Of a DNA stretch of 64,000 nucleotides, positions 12,102-21,442 are shown piece by piece. Numbering within the stretch: the first letter of the stretch is position 1; every line of letters begins with the position of its first letter. The DNA is from Euphorbia lathyris. Its lineage: Eukaryota > Streptophyta > Magnoliopsida > Malpighiales > Euphorbiaceae. Both the position numbers and the translations under genes were made by a program. The stretch covers positions 84,907,256 through 84,971,255 of the forward strand of contig NC_088911.1 of NCBI RefSeq assembly GCF_963576675.1, in the 5' to 3' direction. The notes beneath the pieces were generated by a model. That model searched no databases and was not told where the DNA came from. It saw only the letters and a program-made list of their open reading frames with translations.

Positions 12102-12691
12102 GGTGACAGTGGTTAATAAACTGAGCAGTAATCAACTCAATGTATGTTTTCCAAGTGCTTTACTTAAGCTAGACGGTTGCATTTGCCATAAAAACACCCG
12201 CATCAATAGGCACCCCATCTCAACTGAAATCACCCCAACACCCATAAACCGATCCAAAATCTATAAAAAAGAAAAACTAAAAAAAAAGACTATTCCTCTC
12301 TCTCATGCTCCATGAAGTCTGGTTCCTCTGCTCCTATGTGGTCCTCTCAAGGGTCAAACTTCGACCGAAGCGTCTCTCCTCCATAGCTACTCCCAACGGC
12401 AGTATCCCTAGTTTGGCGCACACGAAATCTCACCTCGAGTTGGCAGGGGCATACGCCCGCATCAACTTCTAACCTACACCAAGACGGTAACTTTAATCGG
12501 GGGCACGACCCTACAATCAGATCAACATCCATCTCACTCCGGAAGCTTCTCCATTAACGAAGGCATCAGGTATGAACTCATCATCAAATGATTAGAATAG
12601 AAATGGCCCGTGAATATAAACCCCCTGTGCTATCCGGTATCATTCACAATCAAGAAGGAAAGAAAAAGAGAAGAAAAATTGAACAAAAAGG

Positions 12692-12723
12692 TTGGATTGA
12701 AAACCTCCAAAGAGGCGATCCAA
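12692..12723 (+). other. Stem-loop module 4
   Basis: TTGGATTG (12692-12699) pairs with CGATCCAA (12716-12723), 8 bp with one wobble. AAAA bulge, then CCTC/GAGG with a CAAA loop. The inner stem has itself changed in a compensatory way (CCTC with GAGG instead of CCC with GGG). Confidence 0.8.
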
Positions 12724-12764
12724 GCAAAAGGAGAGATAGAGAAAATCAGTGAGATATAGAAAAG

Positions 12765-12794
12765 ATGAATTGAAAACCCCTAGGGGCAGTTCAT
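12765..12794 (+). other. Stem-loop module 5
   Basis: ATGAATTG (12765-12772) pairs with CAGTTCAT (12787-12794), 8 bp with one wobble. AAAA bulge and CCCC/GGGG inner stem with a minimal UA loop. It is followed by GCAAAAGGAGAGATAGAGAA, which also follows module 4. Confidence 0.8.
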
Positions 12795-12830
12795 GCAAAA
12801 GGAGAGATAGAGAACATCGGAGAGATCCCG

Positions 12831-12861
12831 TTGAGTTGAAAACCCGAAAAGGGCAGCTCAG
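12831..12861 (+). other. Stem-loop module 6
   Basis: TTGAGTTG (12831-12838) pairs with CAGCTCAG (12854-12861), 8 bp with two wobbles. AAAA bulge, CCC/GGG inner stem and a GAAAA loop. It is the last clear member of the array. Confidence 0.78.
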
Positions 12862-13274
12862 GCAAAAATTAGGGAAAAAATGAATACGTCAAACTCTGGT
12901 TAAAAGCGAGAGCCCCTTTGACACGAGCTCATCAAGACCAAATCCTTATCCTTACAACCCTTGGTTTCAAACTTAACCTCGCCCTCATCCTCGCACTCCT
13001 TGGGGACGGCCCGAAACATCATTTCTCGATCTGAAGCTACAAAAATCCTCCAAGCCTATGAAAAGGGAATCCATCCGAGCATTTCATCCACATGTACATA
13101 GTTCGCATACACACATGTCCATACATCCGCATAAAGCAAAACACATAAGCCACACTTATGCACATTCAAACACACGCACAGTCACCTACACACACACATA
13201 GGTGTTTACATGCATCCATAGACTAGGCTACATTCATCCATCTATATGCATCACTACACACCTGCGGTCGATTT
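12862..13274 (+). other. Non-coding spacer with CACA-rich tract
   Basis: No gene is supported. 13080-13260 is rich in ACACA and CATACA phrases (low complexity). Nothing else is recognised. Confidence 0.5.
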
Positions 13275-13697
13275 AGAGACCAGGGTTGCTTTTGAGCCAT
13301 TTTGACTCACGGTCGCAGACCGGAGTTGCTTTTGAGCCACCTGACTCGCGGTCGCAGATCGGAGTTGCTTTTGAGCCATCTGACTCGCGGTCGCAGACCG
13401 GAGTTGCTTTTGAGCCATCTGACTCACGGTCGCAGACCGGAGTTGCTTTTGAGCCATCTGACTCACGGTCGCAGACCGGAGTTGCTTTTGAGCCATCTGA
13501 CTCACGGTCGCAGACCGGAGTTGCTTTTGAGCCATCTGACTCACGGTCGCAGACTGGAGTTGCTTTTGAGCCATCTGACTCACGGTCGCAGACCGGAGTT
13601 GCTTTTGAGCCATCTGACTCACGGTCGCAGATCGGAGTTGCTTTTGAGCCATCTAACTCATGGTCGCAGACCGGAGTTGCTTTTGAGCCATATTTAC
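13275..13697 (+). repeat. 39-bp minisatellite, subfamily A (about 10 copies)
   Basis: Unit of the form GGAGTTGCTTTTGAGCCATC followed by TGACTCACGGTCGCAGACC, 39 bp, about ten near-identical copies with no spacers. Because 39 is a multiple of 3, open frames run through the array on both strands. They are by-products, not genes. Confidence 0.95.
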
Positions 13698-14380
13698 CTA
13701 AGATCGTAGACTAGGGTAGCTGTTTAGCCATTATCCCCGCGATCTTGAAATGGGGTAGCTGTTTAGCCATTATCCCCGCAATCTTGAAATAGGGTAGCTG
13801 TTTAGCCATTATCCCCGCAATCTTGAAATGGGGTAGCTGTTTAGCCATTATCCCCGCAATCTTGAAATAGGGTAGCTGTTTAGCCATTATCCCCGCAATC
13901 TTGAAATAGGGTAGCTGTTTAGCCATTATCCCCACAGTCGTAAATCAGGGTAGCTGTTTAGCCATTATCCTCACGATCTTGAAATAGGGTAGCTGTTTAG
14001 CCATTATCCCCGCAATCTTGAAATAGGGTAGCTGTTTAGCCACTATCCCCGCAATCTTGAAATAGGGTAGCTGTTTAGCCATTATCCCCGCAATCTTGAA
14101 ATAGGGTAGCTGTTTAGCCATTATCCCCGCAATCTCGAAATAGGGTAGCTGTTTAGCCATTATCCCCGCAATCTTGAAATAGGGTAGCTGTTTAGCCATT
14201 ATCCCCGCAATCTTGAAATAGGGTAGCTATTTAGCCATTATCCCCGCAGTCGTAAATCAGGGTAGCTATTTAGCCATTATCCCCGCAATATTGAAATAGG
14301 GTAGCTGTTTAGCCATTATCCCCGCGGTCGTAAACTAGGGTAGCTATTTAGCCATTATCCCCGCGGTTGTGAACTAGGGT
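13698..14380 (+). repeat. 39-bp minisatellite, subfamily B (about 17 copies)
   Basis: Unit GGGTAGCTGTTTAGCCATTA followed by TCCCCGCAATCTTGAAATA, again 39 bp and in phase with subfamily A. The two units align (GG-GTTGCTTTTGAGCCATC against GGGTAGCTGTTTAGCCATTA), so A and B are diverged branches of one array. A variant with a GTCGTAAATCA segment recurs near 13937, 14250 and 14327, hinting at a higher-order pattern. Confidence 0.93.
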
Positions 14381-14548
14381 GCAGCCCGAAGCAGAGTCTG
14401 ATGCAGTCAGAGAGCAACGCCGGAGCGTACAGCGCAAAGGTCAGGTATGTTTCCTCCTACTCGTTACGTGTCTTTTACTTTTATATGTTTTACATTGCAT
14501 GTGTTACGTTAGCAAAAAAACGTTTTCGAACCACACACATCACTGTCA

Positions 14549-14569
14549 AAATAGAAAAGTAGGGGCAAC
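14549..14569 (+). other. Polypurine tract before 3' LTR
   Basis: A run of AAAATAGAAAAGTAGGGG-type purines ends directly at the TGTAGACACC start of the LTR, as expected for the plus-strand primer. Confidence 0.7.
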
Positions 14570-15007
14570 TGTAGACACCGAGTCGGAGGACCTGTGACGA
14601 AAACCTGAAACAAGACGGTCGAAGCGATTGATTCCGGAAGTTTTGAAAAATATATAAAGAATAATAAGCGGAGGAAAATTAACGGCACGGCGCGGGCACG
14701 CAACGGCATCCCGCACGCGGACGACGATGGTCGAACGCCCGCTTGACGGCTCGAGACGTGCGCGCGGCGTCCGTCAGACGCACCGCAAGTGGCACGCTCT
14801 CGACGTTCGAGCAATGCATGGGACCGCTGGCGGTGCACGCACTCGTGGGCCGTTGAGCACACGTGCCTGGCAGCGCGAGGCGCGCGTTCGGCGGCCACGG
14901 TGTGCACGCGTCCGACGGCGCGGGGCACGCCCCGAGGGTCGCCGGGCGGGCACCCAACCACGTTGGGCGGACGCCCGACGAGGGTTGGGCACGGGCGCCC
15001 AACCTCG

Positions 15008-15133
15008 CGTTGGGCGCTCGCCCAACGAAAGTTGGGCGATCGCCCAACATTGTTGGGCGGCCGCCCAACACTAGGTTGGGCGGCCGCCCAACCACAATGG
15101 GCGACGCCCAAATTTTTTTGGGCGTCGCCCATT
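15008..15133. repeat. Cluster of GTTGGGCG/CGCCCAAC palindromes
   Basis: In order: a near-perfect 20-mer at 15008-15027; GTTGGGCGATCGCCCAAC (15031-15048, perfect); GTTGGGCGGCCGCCCAAC (15052-15069, perfect); GGTTGGGCGGCCGCCCAACC (15074-15093, perfect); then the 17-bp-arm hairpin at 15096-15133. The 5' LTR keeps only a fused GTTGGGCGGTCGGCCAACC and the long hairpin. Confidence 0.9.
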
Positions 15134-15138
15134 GTTCC

Positions 15139-15172
15139 GGGATCCGTTTCCCTATATAAGGGCACGGATCCC
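15139..15172 (+). promoter_or_regulatory. TATA box inside an inverted repeat, 3' LTR
   Basis: Arms GGGATCCGT (15139-15147) and ACGGATCCC (15164-15172) enclose CCCTATATAAGGG, so TATATAA (15153-15159) sits at the centre of a hairpin-capable sequence. It is a likely LTR promoter; the start site is not shown. Confidence 0.65.
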
Positions 15173-17508
15173 AAGGTAAAGGGAGGCCTTTTTGGAAAGG
15201 AAAACTTTCTCACTCTAAACATTTTTAGAGAGAGAGTGGATTTTTTTTGAGAAAAATATTTTTTTTTCTCAAAAATTCCAAATTTCCTAAGTTCAATTTT
15301 TACTAAATTTTTATTAAAATCGGGAGCTCGTGGTTTGTGGAATCAATCGGCTTCGACTGTCAGATACCGAATCAAAGGTATTATCCGAGGACTAGACTCT
15401 TTATTTTATTTAATTTATTTCTCTCCTTCTATTTATTTTTTTATGCTATAGTTTTTATTCCTTTAGTCATTTATTTATTTTGTCACGTTTTATTTAGTTA
15501 GCGTATTTATTTAATTTTCGTTTCGTGTTAAATAAAATTCGGTTTTGTTTTAAAATAAAAACCTCGTTTTGGATATCCCCATACGAACCGTGATCCGATA
15601 AAAAGGTAGTTCGGGTATCGAAAATGTTGTAATTATAAGTTTTTGATTTAAAAGAGGTTTCCAAATAACGTTTTAAAATAAAAACATCGTTTTAGGAACT
15701 TCCGTTTTCGACTATGATCCATCTTTGGTAGTTCGGAAGTCCAAAACGATTGAATTAGATTTAATTTAATGCTTTTGAATAAATCTGGAAAATGTTGGAG
15801 TGCTGCTGTAATTTGCCATTTCTGTCACTAAAGGTTGTTTACCGACGGATTTTCCGTCGGTAAATCTGCCAAAATATAAAAAATGTCATTTCGGTCCCTT
15901 TTTCTTAACTTTTAGACTTTTAATCCTTAGTATATATATATATATAATTACGTAACATATTCTTTTCAAATTATTAAAGAATTTTAGTATATATATTTAT
16001 TTTAGAATATTGGTATATCATTTTTATTTTATTTTACAATATAAGTATAAATATATATATACGTATTTCCTTTTTATTAACTTAGGCTATGTTTAAATAT
16101 TAGTTATTTGATATTTTGAGAAACAATGGACGGATATTAGTATATGTCATTTTTGGTATTTAAACTATATTAATTATGTATATATATGTATAGTTTTAGG
16201 AACATTTGGGTTATTTCGTTAATTATTGAAGGAAGTTATTTTTGGGTAAATATTATTTTCTTATCCATAAGATTTACTTATTGTTTTAGCATTTTTAAAG
16301 TATAAATGTATTTTATCTAGCATTTTCATATATGTATTATATATTTTCCTTTTATTAACTCTTATTTTCTTATCTTCTCCTTTTTGATTTAAATGTATAT
16401 ATATATATGTGTCTAAACTATTTTCTTTATTCTTTTGGCCCATTCATGGGTCCATGTTCCAAGAAGGCTTTATTTGAGTGTGAATATTAGTTTAAATAAG
16501 TTTATTGTTGTAAGTATAACAATTAGAGAGTCCATTAAATAAGTGGGGAAAATAAATCACAAAAAAGAGAGTTTTCAATTGAATTATTTAAACTAATGAA
16601 TTTTTGGAGTTTCCTAATGTGAATAAATAGAGTCGTTTTTGTTAGCATTTCAAACCGTCTTCAAAACACCACGTTTTAAAACCTTAGTCCGTTCCAAAGG
16701 CGGATTAAAGGATTATTGTAATTAAAATCGTTTTCGTTGTGAATAATAGAATTTTCGAATCACTTTCTTAAAGAATTTGTACAAAATAAAATTGACTTGT
16801 ATGTTTAACCACGTTTTCTCGTTAAAAGGTTTTTATCTCAAACGTCTTCAAATACTCGAGTCGTTCCAACGGCGATTCGGGTAAACTTCATCCAACGGGG
16901 CTTTAAAACGCACCTCAATCGTTCCAACGGCGATTAAGGCGCGAACCATGTAATAAACATCGTTTTGGGGAAATAAGTTAATGTAGAATAGACACACAAC
17001 ATAACATTTAAATACGGTTGTAAATAAATCACCTCTTTCTTCCCCCTCTCTGTGTATGTATAAACATAAATGGGTGATTCTTTACTGATGTGGCTTTTCA
17101 ATATCATATGCTCAAAACGGTTTCCAAAAAGAGAAAGAAAAGGGTTTCAAATGAATTTTAAACTTAAAGAAGTATACGATTAGTCCGTTATCGCCTAACA
17201 TGCTGAGTAGGAGGCCGGTGGTTCGTAACCGGGCGATGTCGGGGTGCCTAGTAGCCTTTCTCCGGAAAGGAGCTAGCCTTCTCGGCTCGTACCTAAGTTT
17301 CCCGAACCCACACCGGTCTCCCGCAAGGGATCGATGTTCATTTTCCCATTCGTGGGTGGCGACTCTTCCATATCTCCGAGCTCCGGTCCTGCCGAGCAGC
17401 TTGATTCCGCGATTGGTTGCTTTCGGCGCCAATCACCGCTTACGTCGCCATGAGGTTGTCCACCCCCCGGTCCGCCCGGGAGATTAGGCCGCGGCACCTC
17501 GTCTAACA

Positions 17509-18783
17509 GCATCAGTTAAGTTAGTCACATTCTCAATTTGAGAAATGTTTGGAGCAATTGTTTCATCAATCACATACTCAGTAGAGGAGGTGTTGGGAGC
17601 AGCAATGTTGGATGTTTGGGGGCCCAGTTTGGGTTCAGATATGGCTTGTTCCTGAGTTTCAGAAACAGAGGCTTGCGTTTGCTGAGATGAGGGCCCAGTA
17701 AGTGGAATTTGAGGTGTGAAGATGGGAAATGTGATTTCCATGTTATCAGGGTTAAGAGCAGGTGCGTTAATTCCCTCATCCTCATTAATAACAAAAACCT
17801 TGGATTTCTTACTTATCTTCTTAAACCTCTTTTCTTTGTTGGAGTGATGATGGTGTTTATGTTTAGGAGAGGCAATAGGAATAGGAGCTGGGGAGAGAGG
17901 GGGATCAGTTTTTGGTTGCTGAGTTTGTTCCTCCTTAGAAGTTCGTATTCCTTCACCTTTAATCTGCTCTCTAGCAGTCATAGGTTCCTCAGAAGTTTGT
18001 ATTCCTTCACCCTGACCTTCAATCCGCTCCTTAGTGTGGATTGGTTCAACTAGCTGCTCTATGGTGGATGGAATGATGGAGACAGTAGTGGCTGTTTGAT
18101 CCGGAGCAAAGGTTGTAACTGAAGTAACCTCAACAGCTTTCTCTTGGGATTTGAGGAAATGAGAGTCCTTAGGTACAGAAACAGCCAGCGGCGGAGGTGT
18201 TGGTCCCTTAACCTTGAATGTCGTTTTCTTCTTAAGAGGCTGATCATCCTCAGATGGTTCATCAGTAGCAACTCTCTTCTTTGGCTCCTCAGCAGCCATT
18301 GATCCACAGTCAATTTTGGTGACTTTGATCTTTTTAGTGACATCCTTGGGGGTCTTGACCTGGGGGGACTTTGGTTCGTCAGCTTTGCGTTTCTTCCCCT
18401 TGCTGGGCTTGGCAACTTTAGTGCCCTCACCAGTCTCAGCTTTCTTGCCCTTAGGCACTTGTGGTCTACTGTGGGTCAAGGTCTGAAGACTCTCAGTAGT
18501 GATCTCCATTCCAACTTCACTGACTTCCTTCTCAAAGTCTGTCTTGTTGTCCTCAAAGATGGCTATGATCAGTGAGCCCATCCTGAGTTGTCCAGAGCTA
18601 CGTTGAAGTGCTCCGATCAAGAAGACCGACATGTTTAGAGGTTTCTTCTCTAGCATGTGCTATATAAAACACTACTCAAAATTTGAGGCAGATGTTGTTG
18701 CGTTGACCTTTGGGAAGAGAAAGTTGGTCAGCATGTAATGAGTTTGACGTTGAGCTTGGGAAAGGGAGTTGCTGCTACTTCAC
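17509..18783 (-). pseudogene. SIRE env-like ORF, middle part
   Basis: On the minus strand an open frame runs from an ATG at 18656 through about 380 codons to the Tat/Ogre insertion. Upstream to 18783 the coding similarity continues (HMLTNFLFPKVNATTSASNFE, then a stop). Its start, VFLIGALQRSSGQLRMGSL, matches VFLVGALQRGGKKLRLGSL in the SIRE-A env-like ORF. The rest is Lys/Pro/Ser/Thr-rich and low in complexity, as in the post-pol ORF of SIRE elements. It is split from its N-terminus by a solo LTR (18784-20269) and from its C-terminus by the 16.4-kb element, so it cannot be expressed whole. The role of SIRE env-like proteins is unproven; I see no convincing transmembrane segment here. Confidence 0.75.
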
Positions 18784-20269
18784 TGTTGAGCGATTTCCGC
18801 AAGTGCACGGTATACGCTTGTAGTAATAAAAGATATCGATCCCACAGGGAATGTTTTTTAACAAAAACTTATTTTGAATCGGTTAAATTTACTTATAAGA
18901 TTCATAGTAAGGAAAATCGTTAAATCGGATTTGGTTTTGAAATTGCTAGAATGAGAATTAGATTAGAGTATGAAAATGTTAGAAAATACTTCTGATTAGG
19001 AGTGAATTTGCAAGACAGGAACGTTTAGTAGTTTTTAGAAAAGTAAACAAATGTATTTGTTTGCATTAAGCAAAGAAAACAACTTAAAACTTTGTATAAA
19101 TTATAAAGATGAAATAAATGACGGAACCTCTAAATTTTAGGCTTTGAACGCAACAATCCTCCTAACTGGTTTAGATTGCTTCCTTAACCAAATTAAAACT
19201 CTACCAAGATAATAATTTGTCTAAGTGTTCAACAAAGTTTCCTTGTAAAGATTTTGAATTAAACTACGTTTTAATGAAAACACCAGCATCAATCCACTTC
19301 GGATCCTTTACCAAAGTGCTGTATAAAAATCTATCGAATAGAACAGACTTTATTAGATGAAATATAAATTGATATAAGTTTACAGAGAACAAGGAGCATG
19401 GAAACATTCGACGACTTGCAAGTGAACGGGTTGTCAATCCTTTCCTTGGGTTTCGTTAGAGTTTGTCAGACTCAGGGGCAGATCCTCTACTCAATCTTCT
19501 CGTTGAATCTTCGTAATAGAGACGGGGTCTGTCTACTACCAAAATGTAAACTAAATTTGAACAATGTCTAAACGCTAATGTATTTGTTATTATTGAATAA
19601 ACAATGTGTGTACATCATATTGTTTTGAACAGAAATGAAATCTAAATTCTGAATCACTTGACTCGGAATTTCTGCATAAATTCTATACTAATCTCTTTTT
19701 TCTACATCTCTTCAACTCTTCATCAACTCTTTATTTATAGATGTTGAAGAGTCTTGATTGAAGTATCGTGTCCGTTGTGAAGGATCGTATCCGTTGTGAA
19801 AAGACGTTTTTATCCACCCGAACGAACGCGTTTCGTCGAAAACGAAAGTGTGCAATTTGGCTTCTACAGATTTTTTGCTCTTACCGAGAATATTTAATTC
19901 TCGGCCGAGAATGGGGGAGCATCATTTTGGTCTTCGAACGAAGGGAAGGAGGAGCTGAAGGGAGCGTGTCACGATCGAGAATTGGGGGAGCCGCGGTCGC
20001 GGCACGGAACTTTTTCGCTTCTTCGGCTTTCGTTCTCGACCTCGATTTGGCGTTATTAATTTTCGTCATCTTCGACTCCTTTTGTAGGGGTTTTCTTCTG
20101 TTTTTGATCCTTTTTCACTCCTATTTGGATGTTACCAAATATTTATGTACCTTGCATGAAAGAAACATATTCGAGAGTAAAAGTATTCTAAACAGATATA
20201 AACAACACGAATTCATAGCAATATTGATGTAATTATTGATGATATTTTAGGTGTATTTTGGGCTTAACA
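18784..20269 (-). mobile_element. Athila-like solo LTR, minus orientation
   Basis: 1486 bp starting TGTTGAGCG and ending GGGCTTAACA on the plus strand, bounded by perfect 5-bp duplications TTCAC (18779-18783 and 20270-20274). Its ends and body match the solo LTR at 21443-23001 in reverse orientation. There is a TATA box on the minus strand (TATAAATAA, about 19732-19739). It shares CGAGAATT/GTCGCGG palindromic phrases with the Athila region at 27-29 kb, hence the Athila-like label. No interior is present, so it is a solo LTR left by recombination. Confidence 0.85.
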
Positions 20270-20926
20270 TTCACCGACAAAGCCCTTAGGCTTATAGTAT
20301 TCTTTGTCGTAGTCAATGTCTTTCTCATCTCCCATTCTGCGGAGCTCAGTACCCTCTTTTTTTAGTTTTAGTAGTCCATCCAAGTAAGTTGGGGTAATTT
20401 TGAGCTCAGTGCCCTTCACCGAGCTGACCATATAGTCATAGTTATCAGTAGAAATTTTCAGGTTGCGATAGAATTCTATGACAAATGCTAGGTAGGTAGT
20501 TCCAGGCAGTCCAAATAGGGTTTCCCAGCCAAGGTCATCAATCCACTTACAGAAGGGTTGTGCTGACTTAATGAAGTCAGGGGTGAAGTATCGAGAGATG
20601 TGGACTTTTAGATTCTCGTTCTTATCCAGTCCTTCATAAGCGGTGTAGTACGTCCGTACTTTAGGCGCCTTGTCTTTCTTGCCTTTCTTTGCCTTAGACT
20701 TAGATGACTCAGCAGGCTGCTCAGCTTGGTGCTGAGTTTCAGAGTGTTCAAGAATAGAGACTTAGGTCATTGGTTGATCATTTTGTCCATGGATTGACTG
20801 ATGTTCAGGGGTATTCCCGTAATCCAACTGTTGTTCTTCGTTTGAAGAAGAAGGATTAATTTCGGAGGGTCTATCCTCGTATGATTCAGTATTACTGGAA
20901 GATGTTTGTTCTGAGTAAGAAGACAT
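20270..20926 (-). pseudogene. SIRE env-like ORF, N-terminal part
   Basis: The minus-strand frame begins with ATG at 20926 (MSSYSEQTSSS), then meets an in-frame TAA at 20762-20764. The frame continues with a Lys/Ala-rich stretch and a domain containing PFCKWIDDLGWETLFGLPGT and YMVSSVKGTELKITPTYLDGL. These match the SIRE-A env-like ORF (PFCDWIEKNKWTGLFSLSGT, YLETTIKGQKITITPAYLATL). A solo LTR cuts it at 20270 and it resumes at 18783. A TATA box lies about 110 bp upstream of the ATG. Confidence 0.75.
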
Positions 20927-21034
20927 GGTGTTCTTCGTTTTTTTACGTTTTTCCAAAAAAAGAATGAGATTTGAGAGAGAAAAGGATAGTGCGAATAGTT
21001 CAAGCGTAAGAGAAATAAGGCATAATTCTTTCAC

Positions 21035-21042
21035 TATTTATA
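21035..21042 (-). promoter_or_regulatory. TATA box upstream of the old SIRE env-like ORF
   Basis: TATAAATA on the minus strand, 109 bp before the ATG at 20926 and after the end of pol. SIRE-A has a TATA box in the same relative place (51646-51654). This suggests an internal promoter; it is not proof. Confidence 0.55.
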
Positions 21043-21275
21043 GCCAGAGAAGAAGGAGATGATAGGCCAGGGGTAACGGTCGGAATTTTGAGCCACACAA
21101 AGTAATTAATTCTGACATTAATGCTAATTACGGTGCACAGTTCCCTAATGATGATTAATTACGTCATCATAGTCACTAGATATTAAGCATGCAAACCCTA
21201 GAAGATATATTATCTACTCAGTGTTACCATATAACATGTAAATCAGTTAATCACTCACATTGTTTACACTTAGAA

Positions 21276-21442
21276 TTATTGAAGAGGATTGAACATACCT
21301 ATGGCCTCTCTCAGTATGCGGAATTACTCATGAGACAGTGGCTTCCTGAAGATATCGGCGAGCTGCTCATCAGTTGGAACATAGGTCTGCTTGATCTCGC
21401 CCTTGAGTACATGATCTCTGATGAAGTGATGCCTTATACTGA
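21276..21442 (-). pseudogene. SIRE pol, C-terminal end of RNase H
   Basis: Minus-strand codons read [17 protein letters not shown], then TDEQLADIF, the last part of SIRE pol as in SIRE-A and SIRE-B. There is an in-frame TAA where SIRE-A has CAA, then the terminal stop at 21276-21278. The solo LTR at 21443 separates it from the rest of pol at 23002. The 233 bp between here and the TATA box are a non-coding spacer. Confidence 0.8.

Larger units (their letters stand above)
1141..17508 (+). mobile_element. Non-autonomous Tat/Ogre-lineage LTR retrotransposon keeping only gag (TR-GAG-like)
   Basis: Two direct repeats of about 2.9 kb (1141-4005 and 14570-17508), each starting TGTAGACACC and ending GTCTAACA, bound a 10.6-kb interior. 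A primer-binding site TGGCGACTCTGCTGGGGA lies 2 bp inside the left LTR, and a purine tract ending AGTAGGGGCAAC precedes the right one. PBS type, giant size and gag C-terminus indicate the Tat/Ogre branch of Gypsy. The interior holds a 6.1-kb leader, one gag-fragment ORF, a stem-loop array and a 39-bp minisatellite. No protease, RT, RNase H or integrase is visible. LTRs differ by a scatter of substitutions and one indel of about 72 bp, so the insertion is fairly recent. It interrupts the env-like ORF of a minus-strand SIRE. The flanking 5-mers GCAGT and GCATC are not a perfect duplication. Confidence 0.85.
14570..17508 (+). repeat. 3' LTR of the gag-only Tat/Ogre element
   Basis: 2939 bp, direct copy of 1141-4005 with the same termini. 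It carries four consecutive palindromes at 15008-15093 where the 5' LTR has a single fused remnant, and an intact TATATAA box. Confidence 0.9.

Noticed and set aside
13254..14199. Long repetitive frames (SDSRSQTGVAFEP and MAKQLPYFKIAGI repeats)
   Set aside because: They are created by a 39-bp tandem repeat whose unit is a multiple of 3; no start or flanking coding signal.
13275..14380. CRISPR-like array
   Set aside because: Repeats are directly adjacent with no unique spacers, in plant DNA inside an LTR element.
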